This document shows, piece after piece, positions 16,161-23,793 of a stretch of 36,492 bases of DNA. Under the pieces are notes generated by a model. It had not been told where the DNA came from. It worked only from the letters and a program-made list of their open reading frames with translations, and did not search any database. This stretch comes from Clostridia bacterium. GTDB lineage: Bacteria; Bacillota_A; Clostridia; Oscillospirales; CAG-272. The position numbers and the translations under genes are program-made. Position 1 is the stretch's first letter. The number at the start of each line of letters is the position of its first letter. The stretch is from the NCBI GenBank assembly GCA_017445115.1, contig JAFSUU010000084.1, positions 1 through 36,492 on the forward strand. Direction: 5' to 3'.

Positions 16161-17401
16161 ATAATGAAGATAAAAAGACAGAGGGCGAAAAGGCCGCAAA
16201 GAAAAAACTCTCGACAGCGAAGAAGGTCATTCTTATCGTCGTCGGTGTGCTGATTTTGCTTCTCGCACTCGCCTACATTTTCAGACACGAGATAATAAAT
16301 CTTATAACGAAGCCGGAGGACGACCCGAGGATCGTTGACAATCCTTATGGCGAGACCGATACTTCCGAAGATACGAAGGAAGATGAGACGGAATACGTGC
16401 CCGAGGGCGACCTCGTCTACAATATTCTGATCTGCGGTCACGACAGAGTCGGCGTGAACACCGACGTCAATCTGCTCATCAACTTCAACGTGACGAACTA
16501 CACCGCGTCGATAATGCAGATACCGAGAGACGTCAACGCCAAGTTCAGTCCGTATTCCGATTACATGATCCGCCCGACGATCAACAGTATTTTCGGATAC
16601 TGCAGGACCGGGGACTACGAGAGCGATCCGTATATCCAGAACGTCCTCAACCAGTATGAAGTCGGGACCGATATGCGCGGAATCGCCGGGTTTGCTGCAT
16701 ACCTTGAGAGAAATCTCTGCGTGAAGATACACCGCTTCGCGGTCATGGACCTTTCCGAGTTCTCGAACATCGTCGACGCGCTCGGCGGAGTTGAAATGGA
16801 CGTGCCGTACGATCTTCAGTACGACGACCCGGATCAGGATCTTCATATCGATATAAAAGCCGGAAAACAGCTCCTTGACGGCGCCGCCGCCGAGGGTATC
16901 GTCAGATACAGGGCCGGATTCGGCCGCGCGGACCTCGGACGCGCCAATATGCAGAAGATGTTTATGGCGTCGCTGATGCAGACGCTCCGCGACAAGATGA
17001 ACATATTCAATATAGGAAAGATAACCGACGTCTGCGGCATCATAGCGGACAACCTCACGACCAATATGTCGACGTCGGATATGGTCTATTTCGCAAACAA
17101 CGCGATAAAGATGGACCTCTCCTGCTTCACGTTCATGACGGCGCCGGTCGGCGGCTTCTATGACGAGGAGTACGCGACTTGGTACACCTGCCTCAACAAA
17201 GAGGCGACGCTCGAGTTCATCAACACCTATTTCAATATATTCGATACGCCGGTGACGCCGGAGCAGTTCGACGCCGCGGGAGTGTTCTATATGGATTCGG
17301 TCTGGTACTACGGCCCCGGAAGCATGGTCGCGAAGGATATCAACATCGGCTCCGAAATGGTCGAAGAGGGCTTCAAACCCGACGTGGGATATTATTATTG
17401 A
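16157..17401 (+). CDS. LytR-CpsA-Psr (LCP) family wall-polymer transferase
   Basis: Membrane-anchored enzyme of 414 residues that in this family transfers polyprenyl-linked glycopolymers such as teichoic acid to peptidoglycan. A Lys-rich cytoplasmic start is followed by one membrane helix at about residues 22-43, an acidic linker, then the LCP domain outside the cell. The key motifs are present: the pyrophosphate-lipid site NTDVNLLINFN, QIPRDVNAKF and the arginine segment YRAGFGRADLGRANMQ. The usual RSDT aspartate opening is varied to NTDV, and the usual R-x-D-x-x-R-x-x-R-Q reads R-A-D-L-G-R-A-N-M-Q, so catalytic efficiency may differ. ATG at 16157 overlaps the preceding stop; an in-frame TTG at 16142 would be too close to any ribosome site. 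Confidence 0.9.
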   Translation: MNNEDKKTEGEKAAKKKLSTAKKVILIVVGVLILLLALAYIFRHEIINLITKPEDDPRIVDNPYGETDTSEDTKEDETEYVPEGDLVYNILICGHDRVGVNTDVNLLINFNVTNYTASIMQIPRDVNAKFSPYSDYMIRPTINSIFGYCRTGDYESDPYIQNVLNQYEVGTDMRGIAGFAAYLERNLCVKIHRFAVMDLSEFSNIVDALGGVEMDVPYDLQYDDPDQDLHIDIKAGKQLLDGAAAEGIVRYRAGFGRADLGRANMQKMFMASLMQTLRDKMNIFNIGKITDVCGIIADNLTTNMSTSDMVYFANNAIKMDLSCFTFMTAPVGGFYDEEYATWYTCLNKEATLEFINTYFNIFDTPVTPEQFDAAGVFYMDSVWYYGPGSMVAKDINIGSEMVEEGFKPDVGYYY

Positions 17402-17420
17402 TCGGCGGGGCGATCAATAA

Positions 17421-17520
17421 GTGAAATCCGACGCAGTGCGTCAGGTGAAATCGTCACGTGTGACGGTGAAATCTTTCCGTCGGAAAGGTGAAATCCGGCC
17501 TTCGGCCGGGTGATAAGTTA
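17421..17520. repeat. Hairpin array 3, linker word GTGAAAT
   Basis: The cleanest array. GTGAAAT occurs at 17421, 17445, 17466 and 17488, and each copy is followed by a different palindrome: CCGACGCAGTGCGTCAG, CGTCACGTGTGACG, CTTTCCGTCGGAAAG and CCGGCCTTCGGCCGG. The array closes with GTGATAAGTTA at 17510-17520; array 1 closes with the same TGATAAGTTA. It directly follows the LCP gene stop codon and precedes its terminator. Confidence 0.85.
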
Positions 17521-17541
17521 AATATGCTGAAATATAATACG

Positions 17542-17570
17542 CGGGCTCGGAGTAATCCGAGCCCGGTTTT
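17542..17570 (+). terminator. Intrinsic terminator after the LCP gene and array 3
   Basis: CGGGCTCGGA, loop GTAA, TCCGAGCCCG, then GTTTTG. Array 3 would therefore be transcribed on the tail of the LCP message. Confidence 0.8.
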
Positions 17571-17605
17571 GTGTGCGAAAACTCTTTAGGTGAGCACTCA
17601 CTAAC

Positions 17606-17722
17606 TGTCATCCTGAGCGTAGTCGAAGGATCTTCAGATGAGCGGAGAGAGTGGACAAAACCAAGAACCGTTTATGATAAGATCCTTCGGCGAATCGCAG
17701 ACAATTCAGCCTCAGGATGACA
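17606..17722. repeat. TGTCATCCTGAG-bounded element, copy A
   Basis: Perfect 12-base inverted ends (TGTCATCCTGAG and CTCAGGATGACA) enclose about 90 bases with GAAGGATC and GATCCTTCG inside. A miniature-transposon-like shape; no coding region and no transposase is near. Similar CATCCTGAG repeats are known from many bacterial genomes. Confidence 0.7.
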
Positions 17723-17782
17723 CGTTTGGTCGTTTGGCTTTGAATTATGTGCACGATGCCTCTGTTTGTAATCAAACAAGCC

Positions 17783-17932
17783 TGTCATCCTGACCCGTGA
17801 ACCCCAAAAATCTGACGATTTTTGAGGACCCCGGGTAAGGTCGCCGCGTGGGATCTCCTTAGCATAATGTAACTCTGTGCCGGGGAGATCCTTCACTCCG
17901 CTGCGCTGCGCGATCTCCGTTCGAGGATGACA
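17783..17932. repeat. TGTCATCCTGAG-type element, copy B
   Basis: Ends TGTCATCCTGA and GAGGATGACA. The inside shares GTGGGATCTCCTTAGCATAA and GGGGAGATCCTTCACTCCGC with copy C, apart from single changes, and includes an inner CAAAAATC/GATTTTTG stem not seen in the others. Confidence 0.7.
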
Positions 17933-17994
17933 GTTAGGGGGCGTGCTCTTACAGCGATATCGTGTTCTAAATATCAAAGCTAAACGACCAAACG

Positions 17995-18100
17995 TGTCAT
18001 CCTGAGGCGACGCCGTGGGATCTCCTTAGCATAATGTTACTTTTTGCCGGGGAGATCCTTCACTCCGCTTCGCTTTGCTTCACTTCGTTCGAGGATGACA
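17995..18100. repeat. TGTCATCCTGAG-type element, copy C
   Basis: Ends TGTCATCCTGAG and GAGGATGACA. Together with the outer flank of copy A it forms a 33-base inverted repeat with one mismatch (17711-17743 against 17974-18006) around copy B. Confidence 0.7.
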
Positions 18101-18158
18101 GTGTGGGGTTCGTTTTGATAATAGTGATTTTGTTTTTCATTGATCTTTCGCTTGGAAA

Positions 18159-18261
18159 ATGATATATTTCAAAGAGGGCTTTGAAATATGATATACCGGC
18201 AGCGGAGCTGTCGGCATGATATCTGCCCTGCGGTCAGATGATATCCGACGCGATGCGTCGG
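18159..18261. repeat. Hairpin array 4, linker word ATGATAT
   Basis: ATGATAT at 18159, 18188, 18216 and 18238, each followed by a palindrome: ATTTCAAAG-CTTTGAAAT, CCGGCAGC-GCTGTCGG (imperfect), CTGCCCTGCGGTCAG and CCGACGCGATGCGTCGG. The first and last units also appear on either side of the gene 7058-7861, in the same order. Confidence 0.8.
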
Positions 18262-18296
18262 ATGAGGAATATCGTCAACATAAAAAATATCATTTC

Positions 18297-18351
18297 CCTG
18301 AAGTTTTTGAAAGGGGTGCGGGGAGAACTTTTTGAAAAAAGTCCTCCCCGC
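18297..18351. terminator. Double-hairpin element copy 3
   Basis: CCCTGAAG...GAAAGGGG, then GCGGGGAG-ACTTTTT with AAAAAGT-CTCCCCGC (18318-18351). Here it is not placed at the end of a gene; it ends the composite element of array 4, as copy 1 does at 7929. Confidence 0.65.
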
Positions 18352-18438
18352 AATATTCTTCCCCGTTTTATATTTGTGCTTTTTGCTTAAAAAAGGAAGT
18401 GTTAAATTATGTATAAGGGAGATTTGTATTTTGCCGTA

Positions 18439-18474
18439 TTGACAAACGGAAGGGAGGGATGGTATCATAATGAT
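18439..18474 (+). promoter_or_regulatory. Promoter of the galactoside-glycerol run with overlapping palindrome
   Basis: TTGACA (18439-18444), 18-base spacer, TATCAT (18463-18468). The palindrome ATCATAATGAT (18464-18474) overlaps the -10 box, where a TetR-type repressor would be expected to bind. Binding by the adjacent regulator is inference. Confidence 0.6.
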
Positions 18475-18530
18475 AGATGAATTGTCAAATTGATAGTTAA
18501 ACTCTCAAAAACGATGAAACGGTGATACAG

Positions 18531-19136
18531 ATGACGTTAAAAGACGCAAAACTCAATTTTGTAATAGATATCGCGACGGCGCTTTTTCTCGAGCGTTCCG
18601 TGTCGTCGGTCACGATAAAAGATATCGCGAAGGCGTCGGGGCTCGGCGAGGCGACGATCTACCGCTATTTCTCCGGCAGGGGAGAACTTCTTGTAGCGTG
18701 CGCGCTGAAACTTCAGGAGAAAGTCGGCTCGATCTTTATTGACGGCACGGAAGGGCTCTCGGGCTTTGCGCGGATCGAAAAGTTCTACAAAGCCTACCTC
18801 TCCGCTTTCAGAGAATCGCCGGAGCTTTACCGCTTCCTCTACGAGTTCGACGCGTACTGCATAAGCGAAAAACTAACAGGACTTGAAGAGTACGCCGACA
18901 ATATGGACGCATTCAGGGAAGCGTTTCTCTCGGCATACCGCGACGGCGTCGCGGACGGGAGCGTGAAAGAGATCTGTGACCCCTCGCTGTTCTACTTCTC
19001 GACGGCTCACGCGCTCCTCTCGCTCTGCAAAAAGCTCGCGGTCGAAGGCGCGCTCCTCAGACAGGACGAATCACTCGATAAGGGCGCCGAGATCGGAATG
19101 ATGATAGACGTCATCCTCGCATCGCTTAGAGCATAA
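18531..19136 (+). CDS. TetR-family transcriptional regulator
   Basis: 201 residues. The N-terminal helix-turn-helix is VTIKDIAKASGLGEATIYRYFSGRGELL, the TetR signature; the remaining helices form the ligand-binding and dimer domain and show no recognisable ligand family. It heads the run of transport and catabolic genes and has its own promoter with a palindrome over the -10 box, so it is a likely local repressor. The inducer could be the imported galactoside or a breakdown product, but this is not shown. A GTG at 18522 in the same frame is an alternative start; the ATG at 18531 has GGTG 8 bases ahead. Confidence 0.88.
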   Translation: MTLKDAKLNFVIDIATALFLERSVSSVTIKDIAKASGLGEATIYRYFSGRGELLVACALKLQEKVGSIFIDGTEGLSGFARIEKFYKAYLSAFRESPELYRFLYEFDAYCISEKLTGLEEYADNMDAFREAFLSAYRDGVADGSVKEICDPSLFYFSTAHALLSLCKKLAVEGALLRQDESLDKGAEIGMMIDVILASLRA

Positions 19137-19149
19137 AGATTTGTAATTT

Positions 19150-19218
19150 ACCGCGGATGCGGTTCGGAAATAATCAAATAAAAATTTTTATAGGAGGGAA
19201 TACCGCGGGGACGCGGTA
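19150..19218 (+). promoter_or_regulatory. Twin-hairpin leader of the symporter gene
   Basis: Two small stems share arms: ACCGC-GGAT-GCGGT (19150-19163) and TACCGC-GGGGAC-GCGGTA (19201-19218). The Shine-Dalgarno AGGAGG (19192-19197) lies between them and the A of the start codon closes the second stem. The 20-base gap from AGGAGG to ATG is unusually long unless the second stem is folded. Swapped pairing (first ACCGC with second GCGGT) would enclose the Shine-Dalgarno site. Candidate translational switch. Confidence 0.5.
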
Positions 19219-20663
19219 TGAACGGAAAAATGAAGAGACTCACAAAGAAACAGATGATCATCTTCGCTATCGGACAGCTCGGATGGTCGATGCTGAGCGG
19301 AATCATCAGCGCGTGGTTCGTCACGTTCTATCTGCCGACGACGGCGGATCTTGAAGCAGAGGGCGCCGCAAAGGCGACTCAGTTCATCACACCGGGACTC
19401 GTCATATTCGGATTTCTGACGATACTCGGACTTATCACGGCACTTTCGCGTATTTTCGACGCAGTCACCGACCCGTGGATCGCGTCGCTCAGCGACAGAA
19501 GCCGCAACCCGAAGGGACGCCGCATTCCGTTTATGCGCCGCGCGGCGATTCCGCTGTCACTCGTCACAGTGCTTCTTTTCTGCGCTCCCGTTTCAAGTAT
19601 CAGCGGATGGAACGTCGTATGGATCTCCGTGTTCATCGTTCTGTTCTATCTGTTCATGACGATGTACTGCACCCCATACAACGCGCTTATCTCCGAGTTC
19701 GGCAAGACGCAGGACGACAGAATGTTCATCTCCACCGCGATCTCGCTGACTTTCTTCGCCGGCACACTCATCGCCTACACCCCGTTCGTTTTCGCAGGTA
19801 TGCTCAAAGAAGCGGTCGGTTACAACTGGAGCTACAGGATCTGCTTCATTGTTCTCGCGGTCATCGCGTGCGTCTGCATGCTTATCCCGACCTTCCTGCT
19901 TGATGAAAAAGAATTCGTCGACACGAAGCCGTCAGAGACAAATATGTTCAAGTCTCTCGCGGCAACTTTCAAGAACCACGATTTCCGCGTGTTCGTCGGC
20001 TCCGATATCATGTACTGGATCGGACTCACACTCTTCCAGACCGGACTTCCTTTCTTCGTAAAAGTTTCTATGGACCTCGACGAGAGCAACACGATGCTCT
20101 TTATGGGCGGTATGACCGTTCTTTCCGCGGTCTTCTATCCGTTCGTATCGTCGCTCGTCCGCAAGTTCGGCAAGAAGAAACTCGTCATCGCCGGCTTCAT
20201 CGGCCTTGCGATCGCATACGCTATAATCTTCCTCATCCCGTTCTTCGGCAGCGGCTCGATGCTCCCCGGTATTCTGATCTGTGTCGTCGCGGCGTTCCCG
20301 ATGGCGCTTCTCGGTATCATCCCGCAGTCCATCGTCGCCGACGTTGCGGAAGCTGACGGCATCGTCACCGGCGAAAATCGCGAGGGCATGTTCTTCGCGG
20401 CGCGTACGTTCGCTATGAAATGGGGTCAGTCGCTCGCAATGCTGATCTTCACGTCTCTCGCGATCATCGGCACGACGCAGAACACAAACGCAAACGACAT
20501 CTCCGCTTCCAAGACCGGTCTTACGATCGTCGCGGCTGTCGCGGTAGTATTCTGCCTGCTCGGCGCGATCATACTTGCCGCTTACAGAGAGAAGAAAGTT
20601 ATGAAGATAATCTCCGACAAGAATGCGCCCGAGGTGCCTGCGGAAGTCGAAGAAAAGAACTGA
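19218..20663 (+). CDS. GPH-family sugar:cation symporter (MelB-like)
   Basis: 481-residue membrane transporter of the glycoside-pentoside-hexuronide:cation family, with about twelve hydrophobic helices. The family motif RIFDAVTDPWIASLSDRSRN lies after helix 3 (about residues 79-98) and its C-terminal counterpart ADVAEADGIVTGENREGMFF is near residue 375-394. The conserved Asp pair used for sodium or proton coupling in MelB is present in the first motif. It starts at 19218, 82 bases after tetR, and ends one base before the alpha-galactosidase, pointing to an alpha-galactoside as substrate. Whether the sugar is melibiose-like or a galactosyl-glycerol is discussed under the findings. The long gap between AGGAGG and ATG is filled by a hairpin. 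Confidence 0.92.
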   Translation: MNGKMKRLTKKQMIIFAIGQLGWSMLSGIISAWFVTFYLPTTADLEAEGAAKATQFITPGLVIFGFLTILGLITALSRIFDAVTDPWIASLSDRSRNPKGRRIPFMRRAAIPLSLVTVLLFCAPVSSISGWNVVWISVFIVLFYLFMTMYCTPYNALISEFGKTQDDRMFISTAISLTFFAGTLIAYTPFVFAGMLKEAVGYNWSYRICFIVLAVIACVCMLIPTFLLDEKEFVDTKPSETNMFKSLAATFKNHDFRVFVGSDIMYWIGLTLFQTGLPFFVKVSMDLDESNTMLFMGGMTVLSAVFYPFVSSLVRKFGKKKLVIAGFIGLAIAYAIIFLIPFFGSGSMLPGILICVVAAFPMALLGIIPQSIVADVAEADGIVTGENREGMFFAARTFAMKWGQSLAMLIFTSLAIIGTTQNTNANDISASKTGLTIVAAVAVVFCLLGAIILAAYREKKVMKIISDKNAPEVPAEVEEKN

Positions 20664-20664
20664 T

Positions 20665-22314
20665 ATGAACTGTCAATTTAAGTTTACTTACGTCGCTGAC
20701 GGCGTCGAAGAATCCGTTTCCGACGCCGCTCAAGGCGGTGACGTCGAGCTTTACGTCACCGACGACGGCGAGAGAAGGACGGTCAGAGTAAAAGCTTTGC
20801 GCGATATCGCGCTCAAAGGATATTTTGAGACCGACCACGACTTTTTCACGTCGCCCGTGCCCGAAACGCCCGACCCGAAGGGCGACCTCTACTTCATCAA
20901 CGGCTACCAGTCGTGGACCGAGACGAGAGAGTTCTACGGTGACGCGAGAGAGCGGAACGTGACGGCGCTCCCGCAGGGACTCGTCCGCAGCTTTTCGCTT
21001 GACCGCTACGGCGACGCGACCTTCTATGAATACAACAAAAGAGTGCTTCACGGCTACGACGTGTTCTACGTAAAGGGCACGACCGGCGCGTTTGTGTGCA
21101 GCCTCAATTCAAAAAACGCCTACCTCATAATCGAGGTGATAAGACGTTCGGGCGAGGTCTCGCTTATCTCCGATATTCGCGGCAAATCTCTTTTAGCGGG
21201 TGAGGAGTACGTGATCTGCGATTATTTCTACAAGGGAAGCTATGAAGAGGGGATCGCGGTCTTCGGAAAATATTTTCCGGCGCGGGACGTCAAAAAAGTC
21301 TTCGGCTACACCTCCTGGTATAATTATTATCAGGACATAAACGAAGAGACGATGCTCCGCGACCTCGAGGCGCTTGATTCGCGTTTCGATCTCTTCCAGA
21401 TCGACGACGGATACGAAACGTTCGTCGGCGACTGGCTCGACGTGGATAAAACAAAATTTCCGAGAGGGCTCGCTCCTGCCGTCGAAAAGATAAAGGAGCA
21501 CGGTTTCACTGCGGGTATATGGCTCGCGCCGTTCGTCGCAGAGGAAAAGAGCCGCCTTTATAACGAACACCGCGACTGGTTCAGACTCGGTCCCGACGGC
21601 GAACCCGTAAAATGCGGGTCGAACTGGAGCGGATTCTTCGCGCTCGACCTTGAAAACGAAGAAGTTAAGGACTATATCAGGCGGTGTCTCGGGCACTACG
21701 TCGATATGGGGTTCGACTTTTTCAAGCTTGACTTCCTTTACGCCGCAAGCCTTCCCGACTACGAGGGAAAGACGAGAAGCGAGTCGGCGGAGTACGCATA
21801 CTCGTTCCTACGCGAATGTCTCGGCGACAAGATCATCCTCGGATGCGGGGCGACGGTCTTCAACGCGGCGGGCAAGTTTGACTATCTGCGTGTCGGTCCC
21901 GACGTGTCGCTGATCTTCGACGACAAATGGTTTATGAAGTTTATGCACCGCGAGCGCATCTCGACGAAAGTCACTCTGCAGAACACCGTGTTCCGCTCGT
22001 TTATGGACGGATATCTCTTCGGATGCGACCCCGACGTGTTCCTGCTTCGCGACGACAATATTTCGCTCTCGAAGGATCAGCGCCGCGCGCTGATAACCCT
22101 TAACGCGCTGTTCGGATCCGTTATGATGACGTCGGACAATCTCGCGTCGTACGACACGAAAAAGAAGAAGCTTCTCGCAGGGGCGCTCGATCTGTTCCGC
22201 CGCGCGAAGGTCACTGATTATTCGAGATATGACAAAACTATCACAGTAAGATACGTTCTCGACGGCAAGACCGAAGAGATAAGATACGATACAGAGGGAG
22301 GCGTTTTGAAATGA
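20665..22314 (+). CDS. GH36-type alpha-galactosidase
   Basis: Glycoside hydrolase of 549 residues, cytoplasmic because it has no signal peptide, cutting terminal alpha-galactose from galactosides brought in by the adjacent symporter. An N-terminal beta domain precedes a TIM barrel. Galactose-binding aspartates are in QIDDGYETFVGDW (D247, D248). The nucleophile is D356 in FFKLDFLYAA, and the acid/base is D413 in LRVGPDVS, with the R-x-x-x-D spacing of Thermotoga GalA. At 549 it is shorter than the 720-residue large GH36 enzymes and close to the small forms. Start codon ATG 20665, one base after the symporter stop; an in-frame upstream start at 20623 would overlap it. The ATGA at the end overlaps the next gene. 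Confidence 0.93.
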   Translation: MNCQFKFTYVADGVEESVSDAAQGGDVELYVTDDGERRTVRVKALRDIALKGYFETDHDFFTSPVPETPDPKGDLYFINGYQSWTETREFYGDARERNVTALPQGLVRSFSLDRYGDATFYEYNKRVLHGYDVFYVKGTTGAFVCSLNSKNAYLIIEVIRRSGEVSLISDIRGKSLLAGEEYVICDYFYKGSYEEGIAVFGKYFPARDVKKVFGYTSWYNYYQDINEETMLRDLEALDSRFDLFQIDDGYETFVGDWLDVDKTKFPRGLAPAVEKIKEHGFTAGIWLAPFVAEEKSRLYNEHRDWFRLGPDGEPVKCGSNWSGFFALDLENEEVKDYIRRCLGHYVDMGFDFFKLDFLYAASLPDYEGKTRSESAEYAYSFLRECLGDKIILGCGATVFNAAGKFDYLRVGPDVSLIFDDKWFMKFMHRERISTKVTLQNTVFRSFMDGYLFGCDPDVFLLRDDNISLSKDQRRALITLNALFGSVMMTSDNLASYDTKKKKLLAGALDLFRRAKVTDYSRYDKTITVRYVLDGKTEEIRYDTEGGVLK

Positions 22315-23753
22315 AAGACAGAACGAGTGTCATTTTCGGAAACGAAATGGATGAAAAAACCGTCAAGGCAGCCGAAAAGAGCAAGGCAAAGTATATAAAA
22401 AAATACGGCGACGACTCTGACGCGGACTATAAGATCGGTTTTACAAAAATAGATACGCTTTCCCACATGGGAGTTCAGAACATTGTTTTTTCTGACGAAA
22501 ACGAGGAGTTTTCCGGCAATCCTCTGATAGTAGGAAATATCCGTATGGGATTCGGTCATTACCGTATCTCGATGGCGATGGCGTCCTGCGCGAGAGCGCT
22601 CGGCTTCACGCCGTACTGGCTCGACCTCGCGTCTTTCAACGCGACGGGCTCCGAGATGATAAGGGAGCAGAACGATATGTATTCTCTCGCATCCCGCATT
22701 TCTCAGAAATCTCGCCTTTTCAACAAATTCGTATGGGAGCCTCTGAACAGCGAGGGCTTCAAAAAGATATCCTATAACGCGAAAGACCAGAAGAACAGCG
22801 AGCTTCTCGTTCCGATATTCAGACACATACCGAAAGACATACCGTACATCGCAACTCACGTCTGGCCGAGTCAGGGCGCGATCCACGCGGGAATGACTCA
22901 CGTCGTCAACGCGATCCCCGACAACTGGCCGATGGGCCTCCACCTCTCGGAGGGGGCGATCCATACGGTGCAGACGCCGTTCGCATATCTCGGGTACAAA
23001 ACTCTTTCCGGATTCGCAAAGACGCCGCTGAAGGGTATGCCCGAGGACTCTATACGCGACGTCGGCTGTTACGTCGATCACGAACTGCTCGTAAACCTTG
23101 AGGCGGATAACGCGCTTCGCCGTAAGAGAGTGTCGTCCGGAGGTCCTGTCAGGATCCTGATGAACGTCGGCGGCGCCGGCGCCGGAGGCGCTATGTTCGA
23201 GGCGATGATAGACCATCTTATCCCGTACGTCAAAGCGGGCAAAGCGTCTTTGTTCCTCAACACCGGCGACCACACAGACGTCTATCGCCATTTTTCCGAA
23301 CACATCGGAGACAGGGCAAACGTCAGAAAATTCAACGAAGACTACGAAGCGCTCATTTCTTACGTAAGAGAGATAAGAGAGGGAGACGCCGAAGGGATCA
23401 ATCTGATCTGCAACAAAGATATTTTCCGCGCAGTCTATTCGACGAATATGCTGATGCCTGTATGTGACCTTCTCGTCACAAAACCGAGCGAGCTTGCGTT
23501 CTATCCGATACCGAAGTTATATATGAAGCATATCGGAGGACACGAGGTCTACGGAGCGATACACGGACGCGAGTTCGGCGACTCGACAGACGAGTATCCC
23601 GCCAAAAAGAGCGTCTGCGATGCGCTCGACCGGGTACTTGCCGACCGCGAGATCATTCCGCATCTTTGCGACAGGATAGATGCGCTGAAGGCGCAGGGCT
23701 ATTACAACGGAGCGTACGAGTGCGTAAAACTCGCCGCGGGCATCAAGGAATAA
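22311..23753 (+). CDS. GT28/MurG-like GT-B-fold protein, unknown function
   Basis: 480 residues, no named family recognised. Two segments resemble the GT28 group (MurG, monogalactosyldiacylglycerol synthase). The N-terminal glycine loop is MGFGHYRISMAMASCARALG (near residues 79-98, similar to GGGHxxPA). The sugar-nucleotide-facing C-terminal part is CDLLVTKPSELAFYPIPKLY (386-404) followed by GGHE; a GGAGAGGAMFEAM loop is near residue 286. No signal peptide or membrane helix. It overlaps the alpha-galactosidase stop by ATGA and has GGAGG before the start. If it is an inverting glycosyltransferase, its donor is probably UDP-sugar; its role among galactoside and glycerol catabolic genes is not known. 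It could be a phosphorylase-like or reverse-acting enzyme, or a binding protein. Family assignment is moderate, function open. Confidence 0.6.
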   Translation: MKDRTSVIFGNEMDEKTVKAAEKSKAKYIKKYGDDSDADYKIGFTKIDTLSHMGVQNIVFSDENEEFSGNPLIVGNIRMGFGHYRISMAMASCARALGFTPYWLDLASFNATGSEMIREQNDMYSLASRISQKSRLFNKFVWEPLNSEGFKKISYNAKDQKNSELLVPIFRHIPKDIPYIATHVWPSQGAIHAGMTHVVNAIPDNWPMGLHLSEGAIHTVQTPFAYLGYKTLSGFAKTPLKGMPEDSIRDVGCYVDHELLVNLEADNALRRKRVSSGGPVRILMNVGGAGAGGAMFEAMIDHLIPYVKAGKASLFLNTGDHTDVYRHFSEHIGDRANVRKFNEDYEALISYVREIREGDAEGINLICNKDIFRAVYSTNMLMPVCDLLVTKPSELAFYPIPKLYMKHIGGHEVYGAIHGREFGDSTDEYPAKKSVCDALDRVLADREIIPHLCDRIDALKAQGYYNGAYECVKLAAGIKE

Positions 23754-23793
23754 AGAATAACCGTATCATTATCAGGGGACGGTAAAAAATAAT

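Larger units (their letters stand above)
17402..18530. other. 1.1 kb gene-free stretch packed with repeats
   Basis: In order: hairpin array 3 (17421-17520), terminator (17542-17570), three TGTCATCCTGAG-type elements (17606-18100), hairpin array 4 (18159-18261) with its conserved tail, double-hairpin copy 3 (18297-18351) and the tetR promoter (18439-18474). No credible gene was seen; the open frames here are by-products of the inverted repeats. Confidence 0.85.

Noticed and set aside
17672..17977. Possible small gene on the minus strand within the CATCCTGAG repeats
   Set aside because: The frame is created by the inverted repeats; the translated text is the usual by-product of CATCCTGAG elements found in many genomes.
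17402..18530. Prophage or insertion-sequence remnant
   Set aside because: No transposase, integrase or target-site duplication was seen; only small non-coding repeats are present.
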